Source: RI-92 sp037384645 | Lineage (GTDB): Bacteria > Pseudomonadota > Gammaproteobacteria > UBA6429 > Thiohalophilaceae | Assembly: GCA_037384645.1 (NCBI GenBank) | Contig: JARRNT010000029.1 | Location: 36,511 to 100,510, forward strand | Reading direction: 5' to 3' | Length of the DNA stretch: 64,000 nt | Part shown: piece by piece, positions 27,702 to 36,718 of the stretch | Layout: every line of letters starts with the position of its first letter | Position numbering within the stretch: position 1 is the first letter of the stretch | Notes under the pieces: generated by a model | The model's database searches: none | Seen by the model: the letters and a program-made list of their open reading frames with translations, nothing else | What the model was told of the DNA's origin: nothing | Program-made: the position numbers and the translations under genes

Positions 27702-27975
27702 ATGGCCTATGACAATATCCATGATTATTACGATACCTCATGTTGCAGCGCCTGAACGACTTGATCCAGGCTGATCTCCTCGATACCGATCAAAATTATC
27801 TGAAAGATATCGCCTGCGTCGGATTGAATCAGTTACCGGCAGGCATGACATCGACATGATTTATTACCTGAGCATCCAGGAACGCGAACAGATGGAATAC
27901 GATATGCATAAGGCGGTTACCACCGCCATTGAATACGTCAAACAGCATCGAAATGGTCGTGCAAAGAGTGCGTGA
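27702..27975 (+). pseudogene. ComFB-like protein, disrupted by two small deletions
   Basis: Three reading frames together give one ComFB-domain protein: MAYDNIHDYYD, then LQRLNDLIQADLL to LNQLPA, then HDIDMIYYLSIQEREQMEYD and the C-terminal helix. The first frame is lost near 27740, where one base is missing between TCA and TGTTGCAGC. The second is lost near 27838, where about ten bases that should encode the conserved RYVR after LNQLPA are absent. The ComFB fold is linked to competence and to cyclic dinucleotide binding in some bacteria. Either a real pseudogene or sequence error. Confidence 0.65.
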
Positions 27976-28082
27976 ATAGCCGGTAACCGGGAACTTTTGC
28001 GCAAATCCCCTTATTTTGCAGTCGTCGCTAAACAGCGTAAAATGGCACACAGTAGCAAGCCAAAAAGGTGTCATCTGCGCGT

Positions 28083-28466
28083 ATGTCTGAATCTACTCCA
28101 TACAATACCACTGTCTCGGTCCAGACGACTTATGTCCCCGAACAATCCGATCCGGACAGCCGTCGCTATGTTTTTGCCTACACGATTACCATTCGTAATG
28201 AAGGGACGGTCCCGGCCAAGCTGTTGACGCGCCACTGGATTATTACCGATGCTGATGGCAAAACCCAGGAAGTGCGCGGTGAAGGCGTCGTTGGCGAGCA
28301 GCCCCATCTCAAGCCCGGCGAAGGTTTTCGTTACACCAGTGGTACCATGCTCGAAACCCCGGTAGGCAGCATGCAGGGCAGTTACCAGATGGTGGCTGAT
28401 GATGGCCAGGAATTCGACTGCCCCATCGCCCCGTTTACCCTGTCCATGCCGCACAAGATCCACTGA
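28083..28466 (+). CDS. apaG: ApaG (FN3-like domain protein)
   Basis: A 127-residue ApaG/CorD protein, a single FN3-like beta-sandwich. YTITIRNEGTVPAKLLTRHWIITDADG, GVVGEQPHLKPGEGFRYTSGT and GSMQGSYQMV are family signatures. ATG at 28083 (MSESTPYN) is preferred; a GTG at 28068 is in frame. ApaG is linked to magnesium/cobalt tolerance, but its molecular role is unclear. It precedes a methyltransferase and apaH, rather than following rsmA directly. Confidence 0.93.
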   Translation: MSESTPYNTTVSVQTTYVPEQSDPDSRRYVFAYTITIRNEGTVPAKLLTRHWIITDADGKTQEVRGEGVVGEQPHLKPGEGFRYTSGTMLETPVGSMQGSYQMVADDGQEFDCPIAPFTLSMPHKIH

Positions 28467-28497
28467 GCGAGGGTCGAGGAAACAGGTTTTTGCACAC

Positions 28498-29106
28498 ATG
28501 GGTTTAAAACAGAGTTACACCATCCTCGCGCCAGTTTATGACGCCATCGTCGCATCAGCGACGGATGCGATGCGACGTGATAGTTTGCGTTCACTCAGCC
28601 CGCAAGACGGGGATCGTATTCTGCTGGCGGGTGTGGGTACCGGGCTGGATCTGCCCCATCTACCTGCCGCAGCGGAATATTATGCCATGGACCTGACAGC
28701 GGCCATGCTCATTCGTGCCCGCCAGCGGCTTACGCCTACACAGAATGTCTTCCTGCACCGCGCCAATGTCATGCACATGCCCTATCCAGACAACAGTTTT
28801 GACGGCGCGGTGTTGCACCTGATCCTGGCAGTCGTTGCTGAGCCACAGCGAGTCCTCGCCGAGGCCAGCCGCGTTGTCAAACCCGGTGGCCGGATTCATA
28901 TCCTGGACAAATTCCTGCGCCCGGGGCAACGAGCACCGGCACGCCGCATGATCAATATGCTGATAAGGCATATCGCCACCCGTACTGACGTGGTCTTCGA
29001 AGACGTACTCCCACACGCCCCACAGCTACGAGTCATTAGCGATGAACCCTGTCTCGCCGGTGGCTGGTTCCGTCGTATCCAGTTACAAAAGCACAGCGAA
29101 GCCTGA
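28498..29106 (+). CDS. Class I SAM-dependent methyltransferase between apaG and apaH
   Basis: A 202-residue methyltransferase beginning MGLKQSYTILAPVYDAIV, with motif I ILLAGVGTGLDLPHLP, acidic residue in YAMDLTAAML and the post-I region MPYPDNSFDGAVLHLILAVV. The order resembles the UbiE/phospholipid methyltransferase type. The C-terminal part (GWFRRIQLQK) also occurs in phosphatidylethanolamine methyltransferases, so a lipid or quinone substrate is possible. The frame is open upstream, but ATG at 28498 is the best-fitting start. It is interposed between apaG and apaH. Confidence 0.78.
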   Translation: MGLKQSYTILAPVYDAIVASATDAMRRDSLRSLSPQDGDRILLAGVGTGLDLPHLPAAAEYYAMDLTAAMLIRARQRLTPTQNVFLHRANVMHMPYPDNSFDGAVLHLILAVVAEPQRVLAEASRVVKPGGRIHILDKFLRPGQRAPARRMINMLIRHIATRTDVVFEDVLPHAPQLRVISDEPCLAGGWFRRIQLQKHSEA

Positions 29107-29114
29107 TCGCCAGC

Positions 29115-29948
29115 ATGTCTGTTTATGCCATCGGTGACATCCAGGGGTGCTACGACGCCCTGCGTGCACTGCTCGACAAATTGAAGTTCGATCCGGATAA
29201 AGACACGCTGTGGTTTGCCGGTGACCTGGTCAATCGCGGTCCGCAATCGCTGCAAACCCTGCGCTATGTCAAATCGCTGGGCAAAAATGCGATCACTGTG
29301 CTCGGCAATCACGACCTGCATCTGCTCGCAGTAGACGCAGGCGTCAAAAAGAAAACCGCTGACCTCAAGGATATTCTGGAAGCCCCGGATCGTCGCGAAC
29401 TGATTGACTGGCTGCGCCAGCAACCCCTGTTACATCACGACCCGGCGCTGGGATACACCATGGTCCACGCCGGACTGTCACCGCAATGGAACCTGATCAG
29501 GGCACAGGCCTGTGCCCATGAGCTGGAATCGGTCTTGCGTGGCGACGATTATCGTGAATTCCTTAAAGTGATGTATGGTGATCGTCCACGCAAATGGCAC
29601 TGGTGGTTACGTGGCAAACGCCGCCTGCGTTACATCTGCAACTGTTTTACCCGGATCCGTTACTGCAGCCGGGACGGCAAACTGGCCCTTTCGGAAAAAG
29701 GTGCACCGGGGTCACAGCCAGAAAAATTCATGCCCTGGTTTGATGTGCCAAACCGGGCGAACCAGGAGCTGACCTTAATCTTCGGGCACTGGTCAACGCT
29801 CGGCGCCTATCAAGCACCGGGCATTTATGCCCTGGATACCGGATGCGTATGGGGAGGTTCGCTAACCGCGCTGGAATTGACTGCCAGGCCAGCGGTCTTA
29901 CACAGCGTTGAGTGTACGGCAGCCAGGAACCCTTATGACTTCGTCTAG
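29115..29948 (+). CDS. apaH: Symmetrical bis(5'-nucleosyl)-tetraphosphatase
   Basis: ApaH splits diadenosine tetraphosphate into two ADP and is a metallophosphatase. The motifs GDIQGCYDALRAL, WFAGDLVNRGPQSL, VLGNHDLHLLA and HAGLSPQW hold the metal ligands; the later GHWSTLGAY and ALDTGCVWGGSLTAL are diagnostic for ApaH. The 277-residue length is normal. In Gammaproteobacteria it normally belongs to the rsmA-apaG-apaH cluster. Confidence 0.95.
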   Translation: MSVYAIGDIQGCYDALRALLDKLKFDPDKDTLWFAGDLVNRGPQSLQTLRYVKSLGKNAITVLGNHDLHLLAVDAGVKKKTADLKDILEAPDRRELIDWLRQQPLLHHDPALGYTMVHAGLSPQWNLIRAQACAHELESVLRGDDYREFLKVMYGDRPRKWHWWLRGKRRLRYICNCFTRIRYCSRDGKLALSEKGAPGSQPEKFMPWFDVPNRANQELTLIFGHWSTLGAYQAPGIYALDTGCVWGGSLTALELTARPAVLHSVECTAARNPYDFV

Positions 29949-29975
29949 ACGCTTCTTAGCGCTGATCAACACCCG

Positions 29976-30143
29976 CTATATATAACGTCGCTGGCGCAGA
30001 CGCCGCGACGCTAACGGTTCGCCAAAGCGCGGTTCACGGCGTCGATCAGCTCCTTGTCGGCGTTCCCGACCACAACGCCGTTCTACCGATACCGCACGCC
30101 ACGCACGCAGGCGTGCTGCAAGCCACTGCAAGATATTCAGCAT
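29976..30143 (-). CDS. Small arginine-rich protein downstream of folA; function unknown
   Basis: A 55-residue frame with a strong GGAGGTGG ribosome-binding sequence seven bases before its ATG. It starts MLNILQWLAARLRAW and then has a very basic second half with the repeated theme RRCGRERRQ - ADRRREPRF - SRRLRQRR. The amphipathic N-terminus plus the arginine tail suggests RNA, DNA or membrane contact, but no family is recognised. It lies 43 bases after folA on the same strand. Confidence 0.45.
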   Translation of the reverse strand: MLNILQWLAARLRAWRAVSVERRCGRERRQGADRRREPRFGEPLASRRLRQRRYI

Positions 30144-30186
30144 AGCCACCTCCATCTGGACGGTGCCTGGTGAGTCATCATTCCAG

Positions 30187-30705
30187 CTAAGACTTGTTCC
30201 GCTCAAAGATACAAAAGCTGTGCGCAAATGCGTTGCGCTCATCCGCAGGCCGATCATGATGCTCCAGCTCACGCCACTGGCTACTATCATAAGCCGGAAA
30301 CCAGGCATCGCCGTCAACCCGGGTATGCACAAAGGTCAGATACAGGCGCTGCGCCCGCGGCAACATCTGCTTATAAAAGGATGCGCCACCGATGATCATG
30401 ACCTCTTCCACTGCGCCCGCCGCCGTAATAGCCTCTTCTATAGTATGTACCACAACCGCACCCTTTGCCTGGTAGTCGGGATCGCGGGTAATGACGATAT
30501 TCAGCCGATCCGGCAAGGGTTTGCCGCCAAAAGATTCAAACGTCTTGCGCCCCATGACGATGGGCTTGCCCAGGGTATGCTGGCGAAACCATTTCATATC
30601 TGACGGCAGGCGCCAGGGTAGACGATTCTGGATACCGATGACCCGGTCCTCGGCCATGGCCGCAATCAGGGAAATACGTGGCTTGGTCCCTTGTGTTCCC
30701 GGCAA
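30187..30705 (-). CDS. folA: Dihydrofolate reductase
   Basis: A 172-residue DHFR that reduces dihydrofolate with NADPH. ISLIAAMAEDRVIGIQNRLPWRLPSDMKWFR has the start of the fold and the catalytic acidic Asp in LPSDM; GKPIVMGRKTFESFG is the NADPH-binding part and MIIGGASFYKQMLP a conserved later motif. It lies 10 bases after thyA on the same strand, a common arrangement because thymidylate synthase makes the dihydrofolate it reduces. Confidence 0.96.
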   Translation of the reverse strand: MPGTQGTKPRISLIAAMAEDRVIGIQNRLPWRLPSDMKWFRQHTLGKPIVMGRKTFESFGGKPLPDRLNIVITRDPDYQAKGAVVVHTIEEAITAAGAVEEVMIIGGASFYKQMLPRAQRLYLTFVHTRVDGDAWFPAYDSSQWRELEHHDRPADERNAFAHSFCIFERNKS

Positions 30706-30715
30706 AACGCCCGCC

Positions 30716-31510
30716 TCAGACCGCGACAGGGGCCTTGATATGGGGATGGCACTGATAATCCACCAGCTGGAAGTCCTCGAACACGAAGTCGAAAATGTTG
30801 GTGATGGCGGGATTGAGTTTCATCCGGGGCAAGGCGTACGGCGTGCGCGAGAGCTGTTCGTCTGCCTGTTCCAGGTGGTTAAGATAGAGGTGGGCATCGC
30901 CCAGGGTATGTACAAAATCGCCCGGCTGCAGGCCGCTTACCTGCGCAACCATCATGGTCAACAGGGCATAGGACGCAATATTAAACGGGACCCCGAGAAA
31001 GATATCGGCACTGCGCTGATAGAGCTGGCAGGAGAGCCGGCCCTCGGCCACATAAAACTGGAAAAAGGCATGGCACGGTGGCAAAGCCATGTGTTCGATT
31101 TCACCGACGTTCCAGGCGCTGACAATCAGGCGGCGCGAATCCGGATTGGTCCTGATCTGCTCAATGACTTCGCTGATCTGGTCAATCTGGCGACCATCGG
31201 CGCCAGGCCAGGAACGCCATTGCGAGCCATAAACCGGCCCCAGATTGCCTTCCTCGTCGGCCCATTCATCCCAGATACTGACGCCATTATCCTTGAGGTA
31301 GCGAATATTGGTATCGCCCTTCAGGAACCAGAGCAACTCGTGAATGATGGAACGTAAATGGAGCTTCTTGGTGGTAACCAGCGGAAAACCGTCCTCCAGA
31401 TTAAAGCGCATCTGGTAACCGAACACGCTGAGCGTCCCGGTGCCGGTCCGATCCTCCTTGCGCACGCCATGTTCGCGGACGTGCCGCATCAAGTCCAGGT
31501 ACTGTTGCAT
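30716..31510 (-). CDS. thyA: Thymidylate synthase
   Basis: ThyA methylates dUMP using methylenetetrahydrofolate. Start at 31510 (MQQYLDLMRHVREHG) gives 264 residues, equal to E. coli ThyA; the frame is open upstream to 31588 but that part is not conserved. Signature RTGTGTLSVFGYQMRF, active-site Cys in LPPCHAFFQFYV, and CQLYQRSADIFLGVPFNIASYALL are present. An intrinsic terminator at 31604-31635 precedes it, so thyA-folA have their own promoter between that terminator and 31510. Confidence 0.97.
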   Translation of the reverse strand: MQQYLDLMRHVREHGVRKEDRTGTGTLSVFGYQMRFNLEDGFPLVTTKKLHLRSIIHELLWFLKGDTNIRYLKDNGVSIWDEWADEEGNLGPVYGSQWRSWPGADGRQIDQISEVIEQIRTNPDSRRLIVSAWNVGEIEHMALPPCHAFFQFYVAEGRLSCQLYQRSADIFLGVPFNIASYALLTMMVAQVSGLQPGDFVHTLGDAHLYLNHLEQADEQLSRTPYALPRMKLNPAITNIFDFVFEDFQLVDYQCHPHIKAPVAV

Positions 31511-31603
31511 GCCACCCCCTTCTGTCTTGCAGGCCGCGATAATAGCATGAAACCACCTGATCCTGAGGAGGATGGCGGCTATGACCACAATATCTGGGAA
31601 TTC

Positions 31604-31635
31604 AAAAAAAGAGCACCACAGTCGCCCGCGGTGCT
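31604..31635 (-). terminator. Intrinsic terminator after lgt
   Basis: On the minus strand AGCACC and GGTGCT form a stem with a 12-base loop, followed by a run of seven T. It lies between lgt and thyA and marks the end of the lgt transcript. Confidence 0.7.
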
Positions 31636-31733
31636 TTGTTCCAAATGGGGGAGGGAATGAAACTTAATTGTCCGAAGCTGCGCCAGTTTGGACAGGCCTC
31701 GGACAGAGAAAATATAGCACCGGGACTCAGGCT

Positions 31734-31736
31734 NNN
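31734..31736. other. Assembly gap of three N in the 3' end of lgt
   Basis: Three unresolved bases just where lgt should end. The reading frame runs open through the N codon and on through the terminator hairpin, so the true lgt stop is probably lost or altered in this gap. Confidence 0.9.
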
Positions 31737-32540
31737 CCACAATAGTAGTATTCCTACAACAACCAGCGGTAGTGAGAGTATCATGCCCATGGTCACCCAG
31801 CCGAAAGCCAGGTAACCCAGTTGCACATCAGGCATGCGGAAAAACTCCGCGGTGATCCGGAACAGGCCATAACAAAGCGCAAACAGGCCCGAAATTGCCA
31901 TTGTGGGTCGCGGCTTGCGCGCAAACCACCATAGAATAATGAACAACAACACGCCTTCGAGCAGCATTTCGTACAGCGGCGAGGGATGGCGTGGCACATC
32001 CGAGCCGGAGCGGGGAAAGATCATGGCCCAGGGCACGTGACTGGGTCGGCCCCACAGTTCGCCATTAATAAAGTTACCAATCCGGCCGGCACCCAGGCCA
32101 ACCGGGGTGATCATGGCCATCATGTCCAGGATCACAAAATAACCGTGTTTATATTTCCGATTAAACAGCCAGACCGCCGTCATGACCCCGATCAGTCCGC
32201 CATGAAACGACATCCCGCCCTTGTTGATGGCGATGATCCGCAACAGGACATCCTTGAAATTCGGCTCGTGCATCAACGCGCCCATATCATAAAACAGCAA
32301 ATAACCAATGCGGCCGCCGAGGATGACCCCCATGCCCATGTAAAACAATAGGTCGTCCACCTGCGACGGCGTAATCTTCCACTCGGGATGTTGCCGCGCC
32401 AGCATCCGTGCCAGCCACCAGCCAACCAGGAATCCGACCAGGTAGGTGATGCCATACCAGTGTACGGGCCAACCAAAGATATGAAAGGCAATGGGATTGA
32501 AATTGACGACGAACGCAGTATGCACCATGTAACTTAACAT
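31737..32540 (-). CDS. lgt: Prolipoprotein diacylglyceryl transferase (3' end lost in assembly gap)
   Basis: Inner-membrane enzyme that transfers diacylglycerol from phosphatidylglycerol to the lipobox cysteine of prolipoproteins. HWYGITYLVGF, GGRIGYLLFYD, MSFHGGLIGVM and the Lgt signature GRIGNFINGELWGRP are intact over about seven membrane helices. The product to the gap has 268 residues, near full length; about 43 further codons (to a stop at 31602) read through a terminator and are not authentic. An ATG at 32528 is an alternative start. Confidence 0.9.
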
Positions 32541-32595
32541 CCCTGAAAAAAATGACGGGGCATCATACCGTGTTCATCCGGTGGATGCCATGAAC

Positions 32596-33807
32596 TCACT
32601 GCCGAGTCAGAACCCGGCTGAAAAAAGCCTTCAGGTAACGGGTCTCGGGCATGGCCGGATGAACAGGATGATCCGGCGCCTGATGTCCCTGTGCGATCAA
32701 CTGAAGGTCCCAGGGGGATTTGAGTGCTGCCTTGCGTACTTCGTTCAGTAAATTTTCTGCACTGACATGAAAAGAGCACGAGGCACTGATCAACATACCA
32801 TCGGCTACAAGCAGCCCCAGGGCCAGGCGGTTGATCTCGTAATAGGCGCGCAGACCCGCCGCCAGATCCTTGCGGCGCTTAACGAAAGCCGGTGGATCGA
32901 TCACGATGATATCAAACCGTTCCGGCGAATTTTGCAGCCCGGCCAGCACGGCAAAGGCATCGCCCTTGTGCGTAGCAATGCGATTGCTGAATCCATTGAG
33001 CCTGGCGTGCTGTTCGACATAGTCCAGCGCCGTCGACGAGGCATCGACAAAGCTTGCATGGATCGCACCGGCACTCAGGGCCGCCATGCCCCAGGCCCCG
33101 GTGTAACTGAACACGTCCAGCACCCGCTTGCCCCTGGCATATTCCTGCAGCAGCCGACGGTTACGCCGGTGATCGTAAAACCAGCCGGTTTTCTGACCCC
33201 GCAGCGGGAGGGCATAGAACCCGGTCTGGTTCTCCTCGATCAGAATTTCCTCAGGCACCTCCCCGGCCACGATGTCTGTATATAGCGGCAGGCCTTCGAG
33301 TTCCCGTGCACTACTGTCATTACGCAAAACGATGCCTGCAGGCGCAATCAACTCCTGCAGGACTGCGATGATCCCGGCTTTATTTGCCTCAGCGCCGGCC
33401 GTTGTCAATTGCACCACGCACACATCGCCATAGCGGTCGATCACCACGCCGGGTAAAAAATCGCTCTCGCCATAACACAGGCGGTAAAAAGGCTTGTCGT
33501 ATACGCGTTGACGCCAGGCCAGGGCCTGCTGCAACCTCTGCCTGAGCAAGTTTTCATCCAGCATACAATCAGTTTGCTGGGTGTAGACCCGGGCACAAAT
33601 CAGGCTGTGTGGATTGATATAGGCACTGGCCACGGGCCTGCCCTGACTGGTCTCCACGGTCACGCACTGGCCCGGCGCAAACTGCTTTAACGGTGTCGTC
33701 CGATTATCGACTTCGTTACTGTAAATCCATAAATGCCCGGCACGCAGACGCTTATCCTCGCCTTTACTCAGGCGCAGGCGCGCCAGCTTTGGGGTTGCTG
33801 TCTGCAT
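32596..33807 (-). CDS. rlmI: 23S rRNA methyltransferase RlmI-like (PUA plus SAM domain)
   Basis: A 403-residue class I rRNA cytosine-C5 methyltransferase. An N-terminal PUA-like domain (RLSKGEDKRLRAGHLWIYSNEV) leads into the EEI domain (GESDFLPGVVIDRYGD) and the Rossmann fold with VLDVFSYTGAWGMAAL and the catalytic region DIIVIDPPAFVKRRKD; ISASCSFHVS holds the second cysteine. ATG at 33807 is chosen since the upstream part to 33903 is not conserved. E. coli RlmI modifies C1962; the same role is inferred. Confidence 0.88.
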   Translation of the reverse strand: MQTATPKLARLRLSKGEDKRLRAGHLWIYSNEVDNRTTPLKQFAPGQCVTVETSQGRPVASAYINPHSLICARVYTQQTDCMLDENLLRQRLQQALAWRQRVYDKPFYRLCYGESDFLPGVVIDRYGDVCVVQLTTAGAEANKAGIIAVLQELIAPAGIVLRNDSSARELEGLPLYTDIVAGEVPEEILIEENQTGFYALPLRGQKTGWFYDHRRNRRLLQEYARGKRVLDVFSYTGAWGMAALSAGAIHASFVDASSTALDYVEQHARLNGFSNRIATHKGDAFAVLAGLQNSPERFDIIVIDPPAFVKRRKDLAAGLRAYYEINRLALGLLVADGMLISASCSFHVSAENLLNEVRKAALKSPWDLQLIAQGHQAPDHPVHPAMPETRYLKAFFSRVLTRQ

Positions 33808-33948
33808 AAATTTAAGGTATCGGGAATATCCGGATTGCGTACGGGTTTTAATATCCTTGTAAGGATTAAGTATATCGTAATTACTAATACCACCGGCCAA
33901 CAATTTTTCCTGTCACCCCGATCATGGCCTTGTTAAGATCCTGCTGTT

Positions 33949-36030
33949 ATGACCAGCCACGAATACAGCAATCACCTCATCAGCGAAACCAGCCCATACC
34001 TGTTACAGCATGCGCACAATCCGGTCGACTGGTGGCCCTGGTGCGACCAGGCACTGCAACTGGCACGCGAACAGAATAAACTGATCCTGTTGTCCATCGG
34101 CTATTCGGCCTGCCACTGGTGCCACGTGATGGCCCATGAATCCTTTGAAGACCCGGCCACCGCAAAGGTCATGAATGAGCTTTATATCAATATCAAGGTG
34201 GATCGTGAGGAACGGCCTGACCTGGACAGGATCTATCAGACGGCACACCAGCTGCTGAACCAGCGTGGCGGTGGCTGGCCGTTAACCATGATCCTGACAC
34301 CGACGGATCACATCCCGTTTTTCGCCGGGACGTATTTTCCAGTCTCACCGCGTCATGGACTGCCCGCATTCCGGGAAATCCTGCAACGCGTGCATAACTT
34401 TTATCATGAACACGGGGATCAAATTCAGACCCAGAATGCTTCCATGTTGCAGGCGCTCGGCAGCCTGACGCAAAGCCAGCAGACCCGTGACGAGCTCAGT
34501 GCCGCCCCCCTGGATCAGGCACGCAAGCAACTGGCGCAACAATTTGACTCGCAACACGCTGGCTTCGGCAAGGCCCCCAAGTTCCCCCACCCCACCAACC
34601 TCGAACGCCTGTTACATCACTGGGCCAGTACCCGGGCCCACGGCCAGGAAGATGTCCAGGCCCTGCACATGTTGCGCATGACCCTGCACGCTATGGCCTC
34701 TGGCGGGATCTATGATCAGCTGGGCGGTGGCTTTTGCCGTTACTCGGTGGATGACTACTGGATGATCCCCCACTTCGAGAAAATGCTGTACGACAACGGC
34801 CCGTTACTGGCCCTGTACAGCGAAACCTATGCCGCTGTTCACGACCCGGTATTCCGGCGAATCGCCAGCGAGACCGCGCAATGGGTGATACGCGACATGC
34901 AATCGCCAGAGGGTGGCTACTACTCCACGCTGGATGCCGACAGCGAAGGCGAGGAAGGCCGGTTTTATGTGTGGACACCGGATGAAGTCAAAACGCTTCT
35001 GGATGAGGACGAATACGCCGTGACCAGCCGGGTTTATGGCCTGGACCGTCCCGCCAACTTCGAAGGCCACTGGCATTTGCACATTTTCGAGGACCTCGCC
35101 GACGTCGCCGAAGAACTGGGTTTCAACCCGGAACATGCCACCAGCCTGCTACAGGGCGCCCGGCAGAAATTATTTGCGGCACGCGAACAGCGTATCCATC
35201 CCGGGCGCGACGAAAAAATCCTGACCAGCTGGAATGGCCTGATGATCAAGGGCATGGCCAGCGCCGCACGTTATCTCGTCAATGCTGCGTACCTGGCCTC
35301 TGCCCAGCGTGCCGTGGATTTCATACACGATACGCTGTTTGTCGATGGCCGACTGCTGGCGACCTATAAGGATGGCAAGGCCCATCTCATGGCCTATCTC
35401 GATGACTATGCCTTTATGCTGGATGGCTTGCTCCAGCTGTTGCAGGCAGACTGGCGCCGACGCGACCTGGACTTTGCCATCGCCCTGGCCGAGGCCATTC
35501 TCGTACACTTTGAAGACAGCGAGCACGGTGGATTTTTCTTTACCGCCCACGATCACGAAAACCTGATCCAGCGCCCGAAAAATTTCATGGACGAGGCGAT
35601 CCCTGCCGGTAATGCCGTAGCCACGCTGGCGCTGGCGCGCCTGGGGCACCTGTTGGGCGAACAACGCTACCTGGACAGTGCCGAACGCGCCCTGCGTAGC
35701 GCCTGGGGCCATATCGAACAGGCGGCCTATGCCCATGCTGCGTTCCTGCAGGCGCTGGAAGAATACCTGTACCCGCCACAGCTGATCGTGATCCGGGGTG
35801 ACGATGAGGCCCGGGTCTGGCAACAAACCATCTCCGCGCACTATGCGCCACGCCGTTTGTGTTTCGCCATTCCCGCCGCGGAATCCGATCTGCCCGGCCT
35901 GCTGGCCGAACGCAAACCGGCAGACAGTGGCACCCTGGCCTACGCCTGTAGTGGCATGCAATGCCAACTACCTGAGCATGACCTGAAACGCTTACTGTCA
36001 CAGCTCGGTGATAACAACCAAGGGCGCTGA
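33949..36030 (+). CDS. Thioredoxin-domain protein of the YyaL/DUF255 family
   Basis: A 693-residue protein with an N-terminal thioredoxin-like domain (about residues 1-165) that begins NHLISETSPYLLQHAHNPVDWW and carries the SACHWCHVMAHESFED motif. A long alpha/alpha-barrel region related to cellulase/epimerase folds follows (about 200-560, GGIYDQLGGGFCRYSVDDYW, TSWNGLMIKGMA). The family (SPATA20-like) is widespread but its substrate is not established. The next gene starts two bases after the stop. Confidence 0.88.
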   Translation: MTSHEYSNHLISETSPYLLQHAHNPVDWWPWCDQALQLAREQNKLILLSIGYSACHWCHVMAHESFEDPATAKVMNELYINIKVDREERPDLDRIYQTAHQLLNQRGGGWPLTMILTPTDHIPFFAGTYFPVSPRHGLPAFREILQRVHNFYHEHGDQIQTQNASMLQALGSLTQSQQTRDELSAAPLDQARKQLAQQFDSQHAGFGKAPKFPHPTNLERLLHHWASTRAHGQEDVQALHMLRMTLHAMASGGIYDQLGGGFCRYSVDDYWMIPHFEKMLYDNGPLLALYSETYAAVHDPVFRRIASETAQWVIRDMQSPEGGYYSTLDADSEGEEGRFYVWTPDEVKTLLDEDEYAVTSRVYGLDRPANFEGHWHLHIFEDLADVAEELGFNPEHATSLLQGARQKLFAAREQRIHPGRDEKILTSWNGLMIKGMASAARYLVNAAYLASAQRAVDFIHDTLFVDGRLLATYKDGKAHLMAYLDDYAFMLDGLLQLLQADWRRRDLDFAIALAEAILVHFEDSEHGGFFFTAHDHENLIQRPKNFMDEAIPAGNAVATLALARLGHLLGEQRYLDSAERALRSAWGHIEQAAYAHAAFLQALEEYLYPPQLIVIRGDDEARVWQQTISAHYAPRRLCFAIPAAESDLPGLLAERKPADSGTLAYACSGMQCQLPEHDLKRLLSQLGDNNQGR

Positions 36031-36032
36031 AT

Positions 36033-36662
36033 ATGTCAGGTTGTGGTTGTGACGAGGTTGAAATCAAGAATCGCGCAGAAGCGAAAGTCCTCTGGCAGGT
36101 CCTGGCCATCAACGCCGCGATGTTCCTGCTCGAATTCGTCATCGGCTGGCTGGCGCAATCTACCGGCCTCATTGCGGACTCGCTGGATATGCTCGCTGAT
36201 GCCGGCGTTTATGCCATTGGACTCTACGCCGTCAGCCGCAGCCTGCGCGCCAAGACCCATGCGGCCACTGTAAGCGGAATATTGCAACTCAGCCTGGCCG
36301 CACTGGTCATCCTGGATGTGATCCGCCGCTTCCTTGCCGGAAGCGAACCCGCCGGGTTACTGATGATCCTCATCTCCTGTGTGGCCCTGCTGGCCAATCT
36401 CGCCTGTCTCGGCTTACTGGCCAAACACCGCGATGGTGAAGTGCACATGCGTGCCAGCTGGATTTTTACCACCAACGATGTGCTTGCAAACCTGGGGGTT
36501 ATCATTGCCGGCGGCCTGATCTATGTGTTCGGGTCACACCTGCCAGACCTGATCATCGGCCTGATTATCGCAATACTGGTGGCGCGTGGCGGCATCCGCA
36601 TCCTGCGGGAAGCAAGGCAGGCTTACACCAACAATGCCAGGAGCAACAGTCAGAGCCACTAA
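36033..36662 (+). CDS. Cation diffusion facilitator-type metal transporter
   Basis: A 209-residue membrane protein with about six helices and no C-terminal cytoplasmic domain, fitting a short CDF exporter. TGLIADSLDMLADAGVYAIGLYAV in helix 2 and IFTTNDVLANLGVIIAGGL in helix 5 give the paired metal-site Asp residues. The N-terminus MSGCGCDE and the last His could act as metal-binding tails. It starts two bases after the DUF255 gene and is probably cotranscribed. The metal is not predictable, though Zn/Co are the usual substrates. Confidence 0.82.
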   Translation: MSGCGCDEVEIKNRAEAKVLWQVLAINAAMFLLEFVIGWLAQSTGLIADSLDMLADAGVYAIGLYAVSRSLRAKTHAATVSGILQLSLAALVILDVIRRFLAGSEPAGLLMILISCVALLANLACLGLLAKHRDGEVHMRASWIFTTNDVLANLGVIIAGGLIYVFGSHLPDLIIGLIIAILVARGGIRILREARQAYTNNARSNSQSH

Positions 36663-36718
36663 TCAGGTACCCAGCAAACCCGCGTGCTTCCCGACCAGCG
36701 AACACCAATGGCAGGAAA

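Noticed and set aside
31602..31733. Extension of lgt beyond the N codon
   Set aside because: The extra 43 codons pass through the terminator hairpin, so they are an artefact of the lost stop codon.
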